Assembly (NCBI GenBank): GCA_018623405.1
Contig: JAAZVO010000001.1
Span: 1-32,198 of the forward strand
Length of the DNA stretch: 32,198 nucleotides
DNA from: Crocinitomicaceae bacterium
GTDB taxonomy: Bacteria > Bacteroidota > Bacteroidia > Flavobacteriales_G > Salibacteraceae
Reading direction: 5' to 3'
In this document: piece after piece, positions 1 through 7,860 of the stretch
Position numbering within the stretch: the stretch's first letter is position 1
How the letters are laid out: every line of letters starts with the position of its first letter
Position numbers and translations under genes: made by a program
Notes under the pieces: model-generated
The model's input: only the letters and a program-made list of their open reading frames with translations
Database searches by the model: none
What the model was told of the DNA's origin: nothing

Positions 1-1
1 A

Positions 2-1228
2 GAAAATCCTAAATACAGAGATTCAAATATTTTGGATAGGTTGGTTGAGCCTGAAAGGGTAATTATGTTTAGAGTGCCTTGGATAGATGATAATGGTAAT
101 TATCAGGTAAACAGAGGTTTCAGAATTGAGATGAACTCAGCAATCGGTCCCTATAAAGGCGGACTAAGATTTCACCCTTCTGTAAACCTTAGTATTTTAA
201 AATTCCTGGCATTTGAGCAAGTTTTCAAAAATAGCCTTACCACTTTACCTATGGGTGGTGGTAAAGGAGGTTCAGATTTTGACCCAAAAGGTAAATCTGA
301 TAATGAAGTAATGCGTTTTTGCCAATCTTTTATGACTGAGCTTTCTAGACATATTGGTGCTGATACAGACGTTCCTGCAGGAGATATTGGTGTAGGTGGT
401 CGAGAAATTGGTTACATGTTTGGTCAATATAAGAGAATAAGAAATGAGTTTACCGGAGTATTAACCGGAAAAGGTTTAGAATATGGTGGTAGCTTAATTA
501 GACCTGAAGCCACAGGATATGGAAACGTTTATTTCGCTGCTGAAATGCTAAAAACCAAAGGCGAATCTTTTAACGGAAAAACGGTAATTATTTCAGGTTC
601 AGGAAATGTTGCCCAATATGCATGCGAAAAAGCTACTCAGCTTGGAGGAAAAGTAGTTACCATGTCAGATTCAGATGGTTATATCTACGATGAAGCAGGT
701 ATTGATGCTGAAAAATTAGCCTTTATCATGGAGCTTAAAAACGTTAAAAGAGGAAGAATTAGCGAATATGTTAATCAATATTCTTCTGCAAAATATATAG
801 CAGGTGAAAGACCTTGGGGCGTAAAATGTGACATTGCACTTCCTTGTGCTACGCAAAATGAATTAAATGGAGAAGAGGCTTCTAGTTTGATTTCAAATGG
901 TTGTATTTGTGTTTCAGAGGGAGCCAATATGCCATCTACCCCCGAGGCAATTGAGAAATTCCATGAAGCAAAAATCTTATTTGCTCCGGGTAAGGCTTCA
1001 AATGCAGGTGGTGTAGCTACATCTGGTTTAGAGATGAGTCAAAACTCGTTAAGGCTTAGCTGGACAAGAGAAGAAGTAGATCAGAAATTACATGGAATTA
1101 TGGTTTCTATCCATCAAGCTTGCGAAAAGTATGGAAAAGATGGAGACTATGTTGACTATGTAAAAGGTGCTAACGTAGCAGGCTTTATTAAAGTAGCTGA
1201 TGCTATGATTGCACAAGGTCACGTTTAA
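2..1228 (+). CDS. gdhA: NADP-type glutamate dehydrogenase, 5'-partial
   Basis: Catalyses reversible amination of 2-oxoglutarate to glutamate in the cytoplasm. The frame is open from base 2, so the gene enters from outside the window; about 408 codons are present, against roughly 445-450 in hexameric bacterial GDHs, so about 40 N-terminal residues are missing. Seen: the substrate-binding segment PMGGGKGGSDFDPKG, the GDIGVGGREIGYMFGQY segment, the Rossmann motif SGSGNVAQYACEKA, and the late segment EGANMPSTPEAIE followed by PGKASNAGGVATSGLEM. These are typical of the small hexameric class. The TTG at base 32 is not a convincing start because conserved sequence continues upstream of it. A strong terminator follows directly, so this is probably the last gene of its transcript. 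Confidence 0.95.
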   Translation, partial: ENPKYRDSNILDRLVEPERVIMFRVPWIDDNGNYQVNRGFRIEMNSAIGPYKGGLRFHPSVNLSILKFLAFEQVFKNSLTTLPMGGGKGGSDFDPKGKSDNEVMRFCQSFMTELSRHIGADTDVPAGDIGVGGREIGYMFGQYKRIRNEFTGVLTGKGLEYGGSLIRPEATGYGNVYFAAEMLKTKGESFNGKTVIISGSGNVAQYACEKATQLGGKVVTMSDSDGYIYDEAGIDAEKLAFIMELKNVKRGRISEYVNQYSSAKYIAGERPWGVKCDIALPCATQNELNGEEASSLISNGCICVSEGANMPSTPEAIEKFHEAKILFAPGKASNAGGVATSGLEMSQNSLRLSWTREEVDQKLHGIMVSIHQACEKYGKDGDYVDYVKGANVAGFIKVADAMIAQGHV

Positions 1229-1245
1229 AATCAAAATATTTTTAT

Positions 1246-1276
1246 AAAAAAGGGGGTTTTTTAGCCCCCTTTTTTA
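1246..1276 (+). terminator. Rho-independent terminator of gdhA
   Basis: Eleven-base arms (six A plus five G at 1246-1256; five C plus T's at 1265-1275) close an 8-base loop and run into a T-tract. It begins 17 bases after the gdhA stop codon. The A/T flanks make it partly symmetric, but the G5/C5 core points to termination of the plus-strand transcript. Confidence 0.9.
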
Positions 1277-1295
1277 TTTATAACAATCACCCTTT

Positions 1296-1303
1296 TATAT
1301 TTG
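1296..1303 (+). promoter_or_regulatory. -7 promoter element for kbl-crp
   Basis: TATATTTG matches the Bacteroidota -7 consensus TAnnTTTG exactly. It lies 23 bases before the kbl start and just after the gdhA terminator, so it fits a new transcript covering kbl and the regulator. I see no clear -33 TTTG at the usual distance. Confidence 0.55.
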
Positions 1304-1326
1304 TTAAACATCATTAAACCCACAAC

Positions 1327-2514
1327 ATGTACGGAAAAATAAAAGAGCATCTTAAAGCAGAATTATCAGAAATAAAAGAAAACGGTTTATTTAAAACCGA
1401 AAGGGTAATTACTACACCTCAAGATGCAGCAATAAAAGTTACTACCGGAGAAGAGGTGCTAAACTTTTGCGCAAATAACTATCTAGGTTTATCTTCTCAT
1501 CCTAAAGTAATTGAAGCTGCCAGAAATGCTTTAGAAACTCATGGTTACGGAATGTCTTCAGTTAGGTTTATTTGTGGAACCCAAGATATCCATAAAGAGC
1601 TTGAACAAAAGATTGCAAATTTTTGTGGAACTGAAGACACGATTTTGTATGCTGCTTGTTTTGATGCAAATGGCGGTGTGTTTGAGCCACTCTTAACAGC
1701 AGAAGACGCCATAATATCTGATTCTTTAAACCACGCTTCTATTATTGATGGAGTTAGACTTTGCAAGGCAGCAAGGTATAGATATGAAAACAATAATATG
1801 GAAGACCTAGAGGCCAAATTAAAAGAGGCGCAAGCAAGCAGGTTTAAAATTATTGTTACTGACGGGGTGTTTTCAATGGACGGTTACGTAGCCCAATTAG
1901 ATAAAATTTGTGACTTAGCAGATAAATACGATGCTTTGGTAATGGTAGATGAGTGCCATTCTGCTGGTTTTATTGGTAAAACCGGAAGAGGAACTATTGA
2001 GCTCAAAAATGTTATGGGCCGAGTAGATATTATTACCGGAACCTTAGGTAAGGCACTTGGCGGAGCAATGGGAGGCTATACAACAGGTAGAAAAGAAATA
2101 ATTGAGATGCTTAGACAAAGGTCTAGACCATATTTATTTTCTAACTCTTTAGCTCCAAGTATTGTAGGTGCTTCAATTGCCGTTTTTGACCTTTTAAGCG
2201 AAACTACCGAGCTAAGAGATAAATTGGAGTGGAACATCAATTACTTTAAACAAAACATAAAATCAGCGGGTTTTGATATCAAAGATGGAGATTCGGCTAT
2301 TGTTCCTATTATGGTTTACGATGCTGCCCTGTCTCAAAAATTTGCAGATAAGTTGCTACAAGAAGGTATTTATGTAATTGGCTTTTTCTATCCTGTTGTA
2401 CCTAAAGGTCAAGCTAGAATAAGAGTTCAGCTTTCTGCTGCTCACGAAAAAGAACATCTTGATAAAGCAATTGCAGCATTTACTAAAGTTGGAAAAGAAC
2501 TAAACATCATTTAA
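1327..2514 (+). CDS. kbl: Glycine C-acetyltransferase (2-amino-3-ketobutyrate CoA ligase)
   Basis: PLP enzyme converting 2-amino-3-oxobutyrate plus CoA to glycine plus acetyl-CoA, the second step of threonine breakdown via threonine dehydrogenase. The 395 residues match the family length. Seen: the N-terminal segment NFCANNYLGLSSHP, the cofactor segment MVDECHSAGFIG (Asp208, His211) and the Schiff-base lysine in TGTLGKALGGAMGG (Lys242). These belong to the alpha-oxoamine synthase family. Kbl is preferred over BioF or SPT because of the near-full-length resemblance to Kbl, including the TQDIHKELE region, and because no biotin genes are nearby. The ATG follows a -7 element. The next gene starts 1 base after the stop codon, so the two are probably cotranscribed. 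Confidence 0.93.
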   Translation: MYGKIKEHLKAELSEIKENGLFKTERVITTPQDAAIKVTTGEEVLNFCANNYLGLSSHPKVIEAARNALETHGYGMSSVRFICGTQDIHKELEQKIANFCGTEDTILYAACFDANGGVFEPLLTAEDAIISDSLNHASIIDGVRLCKAARYRYENNNMEDLEAKLKEAQASRFKIIVTDGVFSMDGYVAQLDKICDLADKYDALVMVDECHSAGFIGKTGRGTIELKNVMGRVDIITGTLGKALGGAMGGYTTGRKEIIEMLRQRSRPYLFSNSLAPSIVGASIAVFDLLSETTELRDKLEWNINYFKQNIKSAGFDIKDGDSAIVPIMVYDAALSQKFADKLLQEGIYVIGFFYPVVPKGQARIRVQLSAAHEKEHLDKAIAAFTKVGKELNII

Positions 2515-2515
2515 A

Positions 2516-3145
2516 TTGGAAGAAGAATTAATTAAATACTTCCCGGATTTAAATCATCCGGACCTAAAAAAAGACATTTTAGAATACGCTATTGAAAAAG
2601 ATATTTTGGCAGGAGATACCTTAATGGATGTAGGAAGATACGTTAAGGCAATCCCTCTTTTGGTAAAAGGCAAACTAAAAATTTTTAGGGAAGATGAAGA
2701 AGGTAGGGAGCTATTTTTATATTACGTAAACCCTGGAGAAACCTGCGCAATTTCTTTAGTGTGCTCTGAAAGAGATAGAAAATCAAAGATTAAAGCAGTT
2801 GCCATTGAAGATACCACCTATTTAGCTGTTCCTGTTAGGTTTATGGATGAGTGGATGCAACAATATAAAAATTGGTACTACTTTGTTATGGAAACCTACC
2901 GTAAAAGGTTCGAAGAGGTTTTAAATACGGTAGATTCAGTTGCTTTTCATAAACTTGATGAAAGATTATTGGGATACATAAAAAAGAATACAGAGGCATT
3001 AGGAACGGATACCCTTAACACTACTCATCAAGAAATTGCCAATGAGTTAAGTACATCAAGAGAGGTCATTTCTAGACTATTAAAACAGCTAGAAAAAAAT
3101 GGTGTAGTTAAATTAGGAAGAAACAAAATTCAAATGTTAAGTTAG
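2516..3145 (+). CDS. Crp/Fnr-family transcriptional regulator
   Basis: A 209-residue DNA-binding regulator. Residues about 20-115 form a cyclic-nucleotide-binding-type beta-roll and 168-197 a Crp-type winged helix (TTHQEIANELSTSREVISR, with the recognition helix in SREVISRLLKQLEKNG). The cofactor region GETCAISLVCSERDRKSK lacks the Arg-Ser-Ala signature of cAMP binders and instead carries Cys77 and Cys83. It also lacks an Fnr-type N-terminal cysteine cluster, so its ligand is unknown. The TTG start is chosen because the frame begins 1 base after the kbl stop and gives the full domain. It lies just upstream of the sulfur genes, whose promoter at 4062 carries a Crp-type palindrome, so it is the obvious candidate activator; this is inference. 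Confidence 0.88.
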   Translation: MEEELIKYFPDLNHPDLKKDILEYAIEKDILAGDTLMDVGRYVKAIPLLVKGKLKIFREDEEGRELFLYYVNPGETCAISLVCSERDRKSKIKAVAIEDTTYLAVPVRFMDEWMQQYKNWYYFVMETYRKRFEEVLNTVDSVAFHKLDERLLGYIKKNTEALGTDTLNTTHQEIANELSTSREVISRLLKQLEKNGVVKLGRNKIQMLS

Positions 3146-3212
3146 GTACATTTCATTTGTTGATGAAAACATAAACTAAAGCCAATATCGGTTAATTAAT
3201 ATTTCTTACCTT

Positions 3213-3229
3213 AGTGTATCAAATACACT
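3213..3229. promoter_or_regulatory. Palindromic operator candidate before the Nudix-type regulator
   Basis: Perfect 7-base arms AGTGTAT and ATACACT are separated by CAA. The palindrome ends 4 bases before the TTG start at 3234 and overlaps TACCTTAG (3207-3214), a one-mismatch match to TAnnTTTG. This position suits autorepression by the adjacent regulator. Alternatively it could be a small RNA hairpin in the 5' leader. Confidence 0.55.
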
Positions 3230-3233
3230 TAGT

Positions 3234-3947
3234 TTGAAAAACAAAGCAGCCGAACCAACAAAAGATACTTTTAAGCACTTTTTTAATGGGGCATTTTCAG
3301 TAGATATTGTCTTAATTGCCTATTTAGACGGTAGCCTGAAGTTTTTACTCCAAAAAAAGCAAGATTATCCCTTAGTTAACGAGTGGGGTTTACCAGGAGA
3401 CCTTATTTTACCTGAGCAAGACACCGATAAAGCAATAGACGAGTTATTGATTAAGAATATAGGCCATTCCGATGTTTTCAAATCAAACCTTAGGGCATTT
3501 TCAGAACTCAATAGGCATCCATTAGGTAGAATAATAACCATAGCTTTTTATGGTTTAATAAGTTTTGATAAGGTGCCCAACAAACTACCCGAAAACTTTA
3601 AATGGGCCAACCTTGAAGCAAATTATGAGCTAACCTTAGATCACAATCATATTTTAGAAGAGGCTAAAAAGAAGTTTAAAGAAAACCTTATTCAAAAGCC
3701 TGTGGTGTTTAATCTTTTACCGGAGAAATTTATCATTTCAGATTTAATTAAAATCTATGAGTTAGCTTTCGATAAAAAAGTAGATGTAGCCAACTTCAGA
3801 AAAAGGATAGTTTCAAGTAAAATGATTCGCTCTACTGGCGAGTTTAAACAGCGTTACAAAAGCCACGGAAGACCGGCAGAATACTATACTTACGAGGGGC
3901 CAACTAAAAAGAAGTCTGAAAAAGAAAGTATACTATTTAACTTTTAA
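3234..3947 (+). CDS. NrtR/AraR-like regulator with degenerate Nudix domain
   Basis: A 237-residue protein with an N-terminal Nudix-fold domain (about 20-150, beginning FSVDIVLIAYLDGSLKFLLQKK) and a C-terminal winged helix (about 160-230, ending with the family-typical FKQRYKSHGRPAEYYTYEG). In this family the Nudix fold acts as a sugar or nucleotide sensor. The box that should read Gx5Ex7REUxEExGU is GDLILPEQDTDKAIDELLIK here: Gly55, Glu61 and Glu70 remain, but the two metal-binding glutamates are replaced by Ile73 and Lys74, so hydrolase activity is unlikely. The first internal Met is far into the winged helix, so the TTG at 3234 is the likely start. It stands alone between the crp gene and the sulfur operon. 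Its regulon cannot be read from this window. Confidence 0.8.
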   Translation: MKNKAAEPTKDTFKHFFNGAFSVDIVLIAYLDGSLKFLLQKKQDYPLVNEWGLPGDLILPEQDTDKAIDELLIKNIGHSDVFKSNLRAFSELNRHPLGRIITIAFYGLISFDKVPNKLPENFKWANLEANYELTLDHNHILEEAKKKFKENLIQKPVVFNLLPEKFIISDLIKIYELAFDKKVDVANFRKRIVSSKMIRSTGEFKQRYKSHGRPAEYYTYEGPTKKKSEKESILFNF

Positions 3948-4061
3948 CATACCGATATTGAAAGTTGTATAAAAGTCCATTTTTTACTAAAAAAGGTAAA
4001 ATACCATTTGTAACTTCCTCAAAATGAATTCTTAAAAAAGAGACGAAAGTCATATTTAAGT

Positions 4062-4075
4062 GTGATTTACATCAC
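4062..4075. promoter_or_regulatory. Crp/Fnr-type operator of the TauE operon
   Basis: GTGATTTACATCAC is a perfect palindrome of form GTGA-N6-TCAC; with its 5' T it resembles the TGTGA-N6-TCACA Crp consensus. Its centre, 4068.5, lies 29.5 bases before the -7 element, which places it near -41.5, where class II activators bind. A matching site at nearly the same spacing precedes the SQR gene. Confidence 0.7.
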
Positions 4076-4097
4076 TGGTTAGCCTTTACAGTCGAGG

Positions 4098-4105
4098 TAA
4101 TTTTG
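4098..4105 (+). promoter_or_regulatory. -7 promoter element of the TauE operon
   Basis: TAATTTTG matches TAnnTTTG exactly and lies 14 bases before the ATG at 4120. No TTTG is seen at -33, which fits dependence on an activator bound at 4062-4075. The leader would be only about 10 bases. Confidence 0.65.
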
Positions 4106-4119
4106 ACCAAAATTTTTGA

Positions 4120-4920
4120 ATGCTCGAAATAATAGGTTACGTATCGGCAATAGTTATCGGAATTTCTCTAGGATTAATAGGTGGAGGAGGTTCCATTTTA
4201 ACTGTTCCAATTTTGGTGTACCTAATGGGTGTGGAGGCCGGTGAGTATGCTCCGGCTTATTCATTATTTATTGTAGGCTCGACAGCTTTAATTGGTGGTA
4301 TTCAAAAATATAGAGAGGGCTTTGTTGATATCAAAACCTTTGTTGTTTTTGGTATTCCCGCAATAATTACTGTTTATTTTACTAGACACAACCTTGTGCC
4401 GGCTATTCCTGACGAAATGCTTTTGGGTGATTTTGTGCTTACCAAAAGGCTATTAATCATGGCAATTTTTGCAGTGCTTATGGTATTAGCTTCTGTTTCT
4501 ATGATTAGAGGAAGAAAAGAACCCGAAAACGATGGTGAAGAAGAGCAAAAATTCAATTATCCGTTAATTTTAGTAGAAGGCGTAGTGGTAGGCGTATTAA
4601 CAGGATTGGTTGGTGCGGGAGGAGGCTTTTTAATTATTCCGGCCTTGGTAAAACTTAGCAAATTGAGTATGAAAAAGGCTGTAGGTACTTCATTATTAAT
4701 TATTGCGGCCAAATCACTTTTTGGATTTGTAGGAGATGTAACTCGTTTAGATATAGATTGGGCCATGTTATTCATTATTACTGTTTTAGCAATAGTTGGA
4801 ATTTTTGTGGGTAATGTTATGTCAAGAAAAATTCCGGGCCAAAAACTAAAAGTTGGCTTCGGGTGGTTTGTGCTAATAATGGGTGTTTACATATTAGGAA
4901 GAGAACTATTTTTTCAATAA
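4120..4920 (+). CDS. TauE/SafE-family sulfite/organosulfonate exporter
   Basis: A 266-residue inner-membrane protein with about eight hydrophobic segments in two repeated halves. Each half carries the family's glycine-rich motif: GLIGGGGSILTVPIL (18-32) and GLVGAGGGFLIIPAL (162-176). A hydrophilic loop (about 129-147) joins the halves. Family members export sulfite, sulfoacetate or other anions. It is the first gene after a Crp-type promoter and lies 27 bases before the persulfide dioxygenase, whose product is sulfite. Export of sulfite or thiosulfate made by sulfide oxidation is therefore the likely role; the substrate itself cannot be read from the sequence. Confidence 0.85.
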   Translation: MLEIIGYVSAIVIGISLGLIGGGGSILTVPILVYLMGVEAGEYAPAYSLFIVGSTALIGGIQKYREGFVDIKTFVVFGIPAIITVYFTRHNLVPAIPDEMLLGDFVLTKRLLIMAIFAVLMVLASVSMIRGRKEPENDGEEEQKFNYPLILVEGVVVGVLTGLVGAGGGFLIIPALVKLSKLSMKKAVGTSLLIIAAKSLFGFVGDVTRLDIDWAMLFIITVLAIVGIFVGNVMSRKIPGQKLKVGFGWFVLIMGVYILGRELFFQ

Positions 4921-4947
4921 TAAAATCAATAACTAAAACCAAAATTT

Positions 4948-6357
4948 ATGAAAGTAGAACAATTGTACACAGGTTGCTTAGCAGAAGCAGCTTATTACAT
5001 TGAATCAAATGGCGAAGCAGCCATTATTGATCCATTAAGAGAAACGGCTCCTTACATGAAAAAGCTGGAAGAACGTGGCACTAAATTGAAATATATTTTA
5101 GAAACTCACTTCCATGCCGATTTTGTTTCAGGTCATATAGATTTAGCCAAAAAAACCGGAGCTACTATTGTTTACGGACCTAACGCCGTTGCAGAATATG
5201 ATATTTATGTAGCAAAAGACGATGAAGAACTAAAAGTAGGTGATGTAACAATTAAAGTGCTTCACACACCCGGCCATACCATGGAGTCTTCTTGCTTTTT
5301 ATTGGTAGATGAAAATGGAAAAGATCACGGAATATTTACCGGTGATACCGTATTTATTGGTGACGTTGGCCGCCCTGATCTTGCAGTAAAAACCGATCTT
5401 TCTAGAGAAGATTTAGCACGCCATTTATATGATTCTATCCAAAATAAAATTATGCCATTGGCAGATGATGTAATCATTTACCCTGGTCATGGTAAAGGTT
5501 CGGCTTGTGGCAAAAACATGAGTGATGAAACTACCGATACTTTAGGTAATCAAAAGGAGAAAAACTATGCGTTACAACCAATGGAAAAAGAAGAGTTTGT
5601 AGCCAAGGTGATTGATGGCTTAACTCCTCCACCTCAATATTTTACTAAAAATGCCTTAATGAATAAAAAAGGATACGAAAGCTTCGATAAAGTTATTGCT
5701 CAAGGTTTAACTGCCTTAGATGCTGATACTTTTGAAGATGTAGCAAACGCAGAATGTGCTTTAATTTTAGATACCAGATTACCTGAAGAGTTTGTGGCAG
5801 GTTTTATTCCAAATTCAATTTTTGTAGGTATTGAAGGTTCTTTTGCTTCTTGGGTTGGTACTTTAATCGTAGATTTAAATCAACCAATATTATTCATTGC
5901 CGATGAAGGTAAAGAGGAAGAAGTAGTTACTAGATTATCTAGAGTTGGTTATGACAACACTATTGGATTCTTAAAAGGAGGAATAGAAGCTTGGAAAGCT
6001 GCAGGTAAAGAGCTAGACAAGGTAAATAGTGTTACACCACACGATTTTGCTGCAAAAATTGAAAATGGAGAAATCCTTAATGTAGTTGATGTAAGAAGGT
6101 ATAGCGAGTATAATCAAGGCCATCTTGAAAATGCTGAAAACATTCCGCTAGACTATGTTAATGATAACATGACTAATTTTAACAGAAATACAGAGTACTA
6201 CATGCATTGTGCAGGTGGCTACAGGTCTGTAGTAATGGCTTCTATATTAAAAGCAAGAGGATTTGATAAAGTGGTAAATATTGAAGAGGGTTTTAACGCA
6301 CTTCAAGAAAAAACCAACTTACCTATTGTTTCAGATATTTTAGAGCCAGAAGCATAA
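4948..6357 (+). CDS. CstB-like persulfide dioxygenase with two rhodanese domains
   Basis: A 469-residue cytoplasmic fusion. The metallo-beta-lactamase domain (about 1-240) shows THFHADFVSGH (His54, His56, Asp58), TPGH (His110), TGD (Asp133) and YPGHG (His181), a set that fits the mononuclear-iron ETHE1/CstB type. The first rhodanese domain (about 265-355) has no cysteine at the expected loop (ILFIADEGKEEE) and should be inactive. The second (about 365-465) keeps the catalytic Cys421 in MHCAGGYRS. This order and length match staphylococcal CstB, which oxidises low-molecular-weight persulfides and makes thiosulfate. With the SQR encoded downstream it would form a sulfide-oxidation route. The A-rich leader before the ATG is typical here. 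Confidence 0.88.
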   Translation: MKVEQLYTGCLAEAAYYIESNGEAAIIDPLRETAPYMKKLEERGTKLKYILETHFHADFVSGHIDLAKKTGATIVYGPNAVAEYDIYVAKDDEELKVGDVTIKVLHTPGHTMESSCFLLVDENGKDHGIFTGDTVFIGDVGRPDLAVKTDLSREDLARHLYDSIQNKIMPLADDVIIYPGHGKGSACGKNMSDETTDTLGNQKEKNYALQPMEKEEFVAKVIDGLTPPPQYFTKNALMNKKGYESFDKVIAQGLTALDADTFEDVANAECALILDTRLPEEFVAGFIPNSIFVGIEGSFASWVGTLIVDLNQPILFIADEGKEEEVVTRLSRVGYDNTIGFLKGGIEAWKAAGKELDKVNSVTPHDFAAKIENGEILNVVDVRRYSEYNQGHLENAENIPLDYVNDNMTNFNRNTEYYMHCAGGYRSVVMASILKARGFDKVVNIEEGFNALQEKTNLPIVSDILEPEA

Positions 6358-6380
6358 GTTCTTAAACATATCTTGATAGT

Positions 6381-6411
6381 ATTAGCGCATTAGATTTTCT
6401 TTCGCGCTAAT
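6381..6411. other. Inverted repeat between the CstB-like and UspA genes
   Basis: ATTAGCGC (6381-6388) and GCGCTAAT (6404-6411) are perfect 8-base arms around a 15-base, T-rich loop. There is no long T-tract, so it is a poor intrinsic terminator. It could be an mRNA-processing or stability hairpin inside the operon, since the following gene appears to lack its own -7 element. Confidence 0.45.
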
Positions 6412-6445
6412 GCTGTCTTTAACAACTAATACCAAACTAAAAACC

Positions 6446-7282
6446 ATGAAAGTATTAATACCAGTAAATTTCTCCGAGCTTTCAGACTATACCATGGGGA
6501 TTGCCTCAAAAATGTCAAAACAAATTGATGTTGAGGTACATGCTATTAATGTTATTGATGCTCCTGATGATAGCATGCTAGGCAGCGATGGTAGAACTAT
6601 TTCTGCAGGTTGTATGGCAGAAGAGGTTACCCCGGTTACCGAAGAACTAAAAAAACAACTACAAGAGTGGACCAATAAATACAAATTAAAAACCCTACCC
6701 GTAGTAATGTCTGGTGATAGAATTAGCAAGATTATTAACTACATAGAAGGAGCAGGAATAGACCTTGTTTTGGTTGGTACCCATGGCTCAAAAGGGTTTA
6801 AAGAGTTTTTAGAAGGTTCTCAGGCAGAAAAGCTAGTAAGATTATCACCCGCACCGGTAATAAGCATAAAAAGTTTTGATGAAACCTTAAACCTTAAGCA
6901 AATTCTTTTGGCTAGTGAGCTAGTAAAGCATGAACATAGTCATTTAGAGGCACTAAAAGAGTTGCAGGCTGCCTTTGATGCTCATATTTGGTTAGCCAAA
7001 ATAAATACTCCTAAAAACTTTGATACTACTCGTCATATCAAAAGAAAAATGACTGAATATATCGAAGAACATAACCTTCAAAACGTTACTCCAATTGTTT
7101 ACAATGCAGCAAATATTGAAGAAGGGATTAGAGATTTTGTTGAAGATTACAATATAGATTTGGTAGCTATTGGAGATCATGGATATACAGGAATTAAGTA
7201 TATCTTCCATAAAAGTGTATCAAAAGATGTTGTAAACCATATAGACCACCCAGTATTAACCTTTAAAATCGATCCATCATGA
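6446..7282 (+). CDS. Tandem universal stress protein (UspA family)
   Basis: A 278-residue protein of two Usp domains. Domain 1 (about 1-150) starts MKVLIPVNFSE and ends with the ATP-binding pattern VGTHGSKGFKEFLEGSQAEKL; domain 2 (about 155-278) ends with IGDHGYTGIKYIFHKSVSK, a less perfect version. The ATG at 6446 is chosen because it gives the family-typical N-terminus and has an A-rich leader like its neighbours; the in-frame ATG at 6410 would add 12 unlikely residues and overlaps the inverted repeat. The stop overlaps the next start as ATGA. Stress proteins of this kind often accompany sulfur or anaerobic-respiration genes; the exact role is unknown. Confidence 0.88.
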   Translation: MKVLIPVNFSELSDYTMGIASKMSKQIDVEVHAINVIDAPDDSMLGSDGRTISAGCMAEEVTPVTEELKKQLQEWTNKYKLKTLPVVMSGDRISKIINYIEGAGIDLVLVGTHGSKGFKEFLEGSQAEKLVRLSPAPVISIKSFDETLNLKQILLASELVKHEHSHLEALKELQAAFDAHIWLAKINTPKNFDTTRHIKRKMTEYIEEHNLQNVTPIVYNAANIEEGIRDFVEDYNIDLVAIGDHGYTGIKYIFHKSVSKDVVNHIDHPVLTFKIDPS

Positions 7283-7860
7283 CAGAATTTATCAATAGCG
7301 TAATTTATGAGCCGTGGCCATGGTACTTAGTTGGTCCTGCCATTGCCATAACATTGTTTTTACTGCTTTACTTTGGTAGAGAGTTTGGCGTTTCTGCCTC
7401 TTTAAGGGCAACTTGTGCAGCCATAGGCGGCGGAAAAATTTCATCTTTTTTCGATTTTGATTGGAAATCGCAGAAATGGAATTTCGTGTTTGTTTTTGGA
7501 ACAGTTGTAGGAGGAACAGTTTCTTCTCTATTTATGAACTCAAAAGGAGCCGTAGATATTGCTGAAAGCACTAAAGAAGCTCTAATTGGCATGGGGATGA
7601 CAAATCCAGGTTCAGATTATTTGCCTACCCAACTATTTACCTATGAAAATTTGGGTATCGGCACTATACTCTTTTTACTTATTGGAGGGGTATTGGTTGG
7701 CTTTGGTGCTAGGTATGCAGGTGGCTGTACCAGTGGACATGCCATAAGTGGCTTAAGCAATCTTCAATTACCATCATTAATTGCCGTAATTGGTTTTTTT
7801 ATTGGTGGTTTAACCATGACTTATTTTTTATTACCGGTAATTTTTAGTTGGGTACTTTAA
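7279..7860 (+). CDS. YeeE/YedE-family sulfur transporter, N-terminal half
   Basis: A 193-residue inner-membrane protein with about five hydrophobic segments. It carries the family motif YAGGCTSGHAISGLSNL near residue 145 and a second cysteine in SLRATCAAIGGG near residue 46. In the characterised homologue TsuA, conserved cysteines of this type pass thiosulfate across the membrane. At this length it corresponds to the first half of a full-size YeeE (about 350 residues); the second half is encoded at 9280-9693. The start overlaps the UspA stop by 4 bases, and the stop overlaps the porin start by 1 base, so the genes are translationally coupled. The direction and identity of the sulfur substrate are not known. 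Confidence 0.85.
   Translation: MTEFINSVIYEPWPWYLVGPAIAITLFLLLYFGREFGVSASLRATCAAIGGGKISSFFDFDWKSQKWNFVFVFGTVVGGTVSSLFMNSKGAVDIAESTKEALIGMGMTNPGSDYLPTQLFTYENLGIGTILFLLIGGVLVGFGARYAGGCTSGHAISGLSNLQLPSLIAVIGFFIGGLTMTYFLLPVIFSWVL

Noticed and set aside
4061..4076. Calling the GTGA-N6-TCAC sites true cAMP-CRP sites
   Set aside because: The nearby Crp/Fnr protein lacks the cAMP-binding Arg-Ser-Ala signature, so only the operator shape is claimed, not the effector.
6410..6445. Earlier in-frame ATG for the universal stress protein
   Set aside because: It adds 12 residues absent from the family's usual start and overlaps an inverted repeat; the ATG at 6446 gives MKVLIPVNFS.
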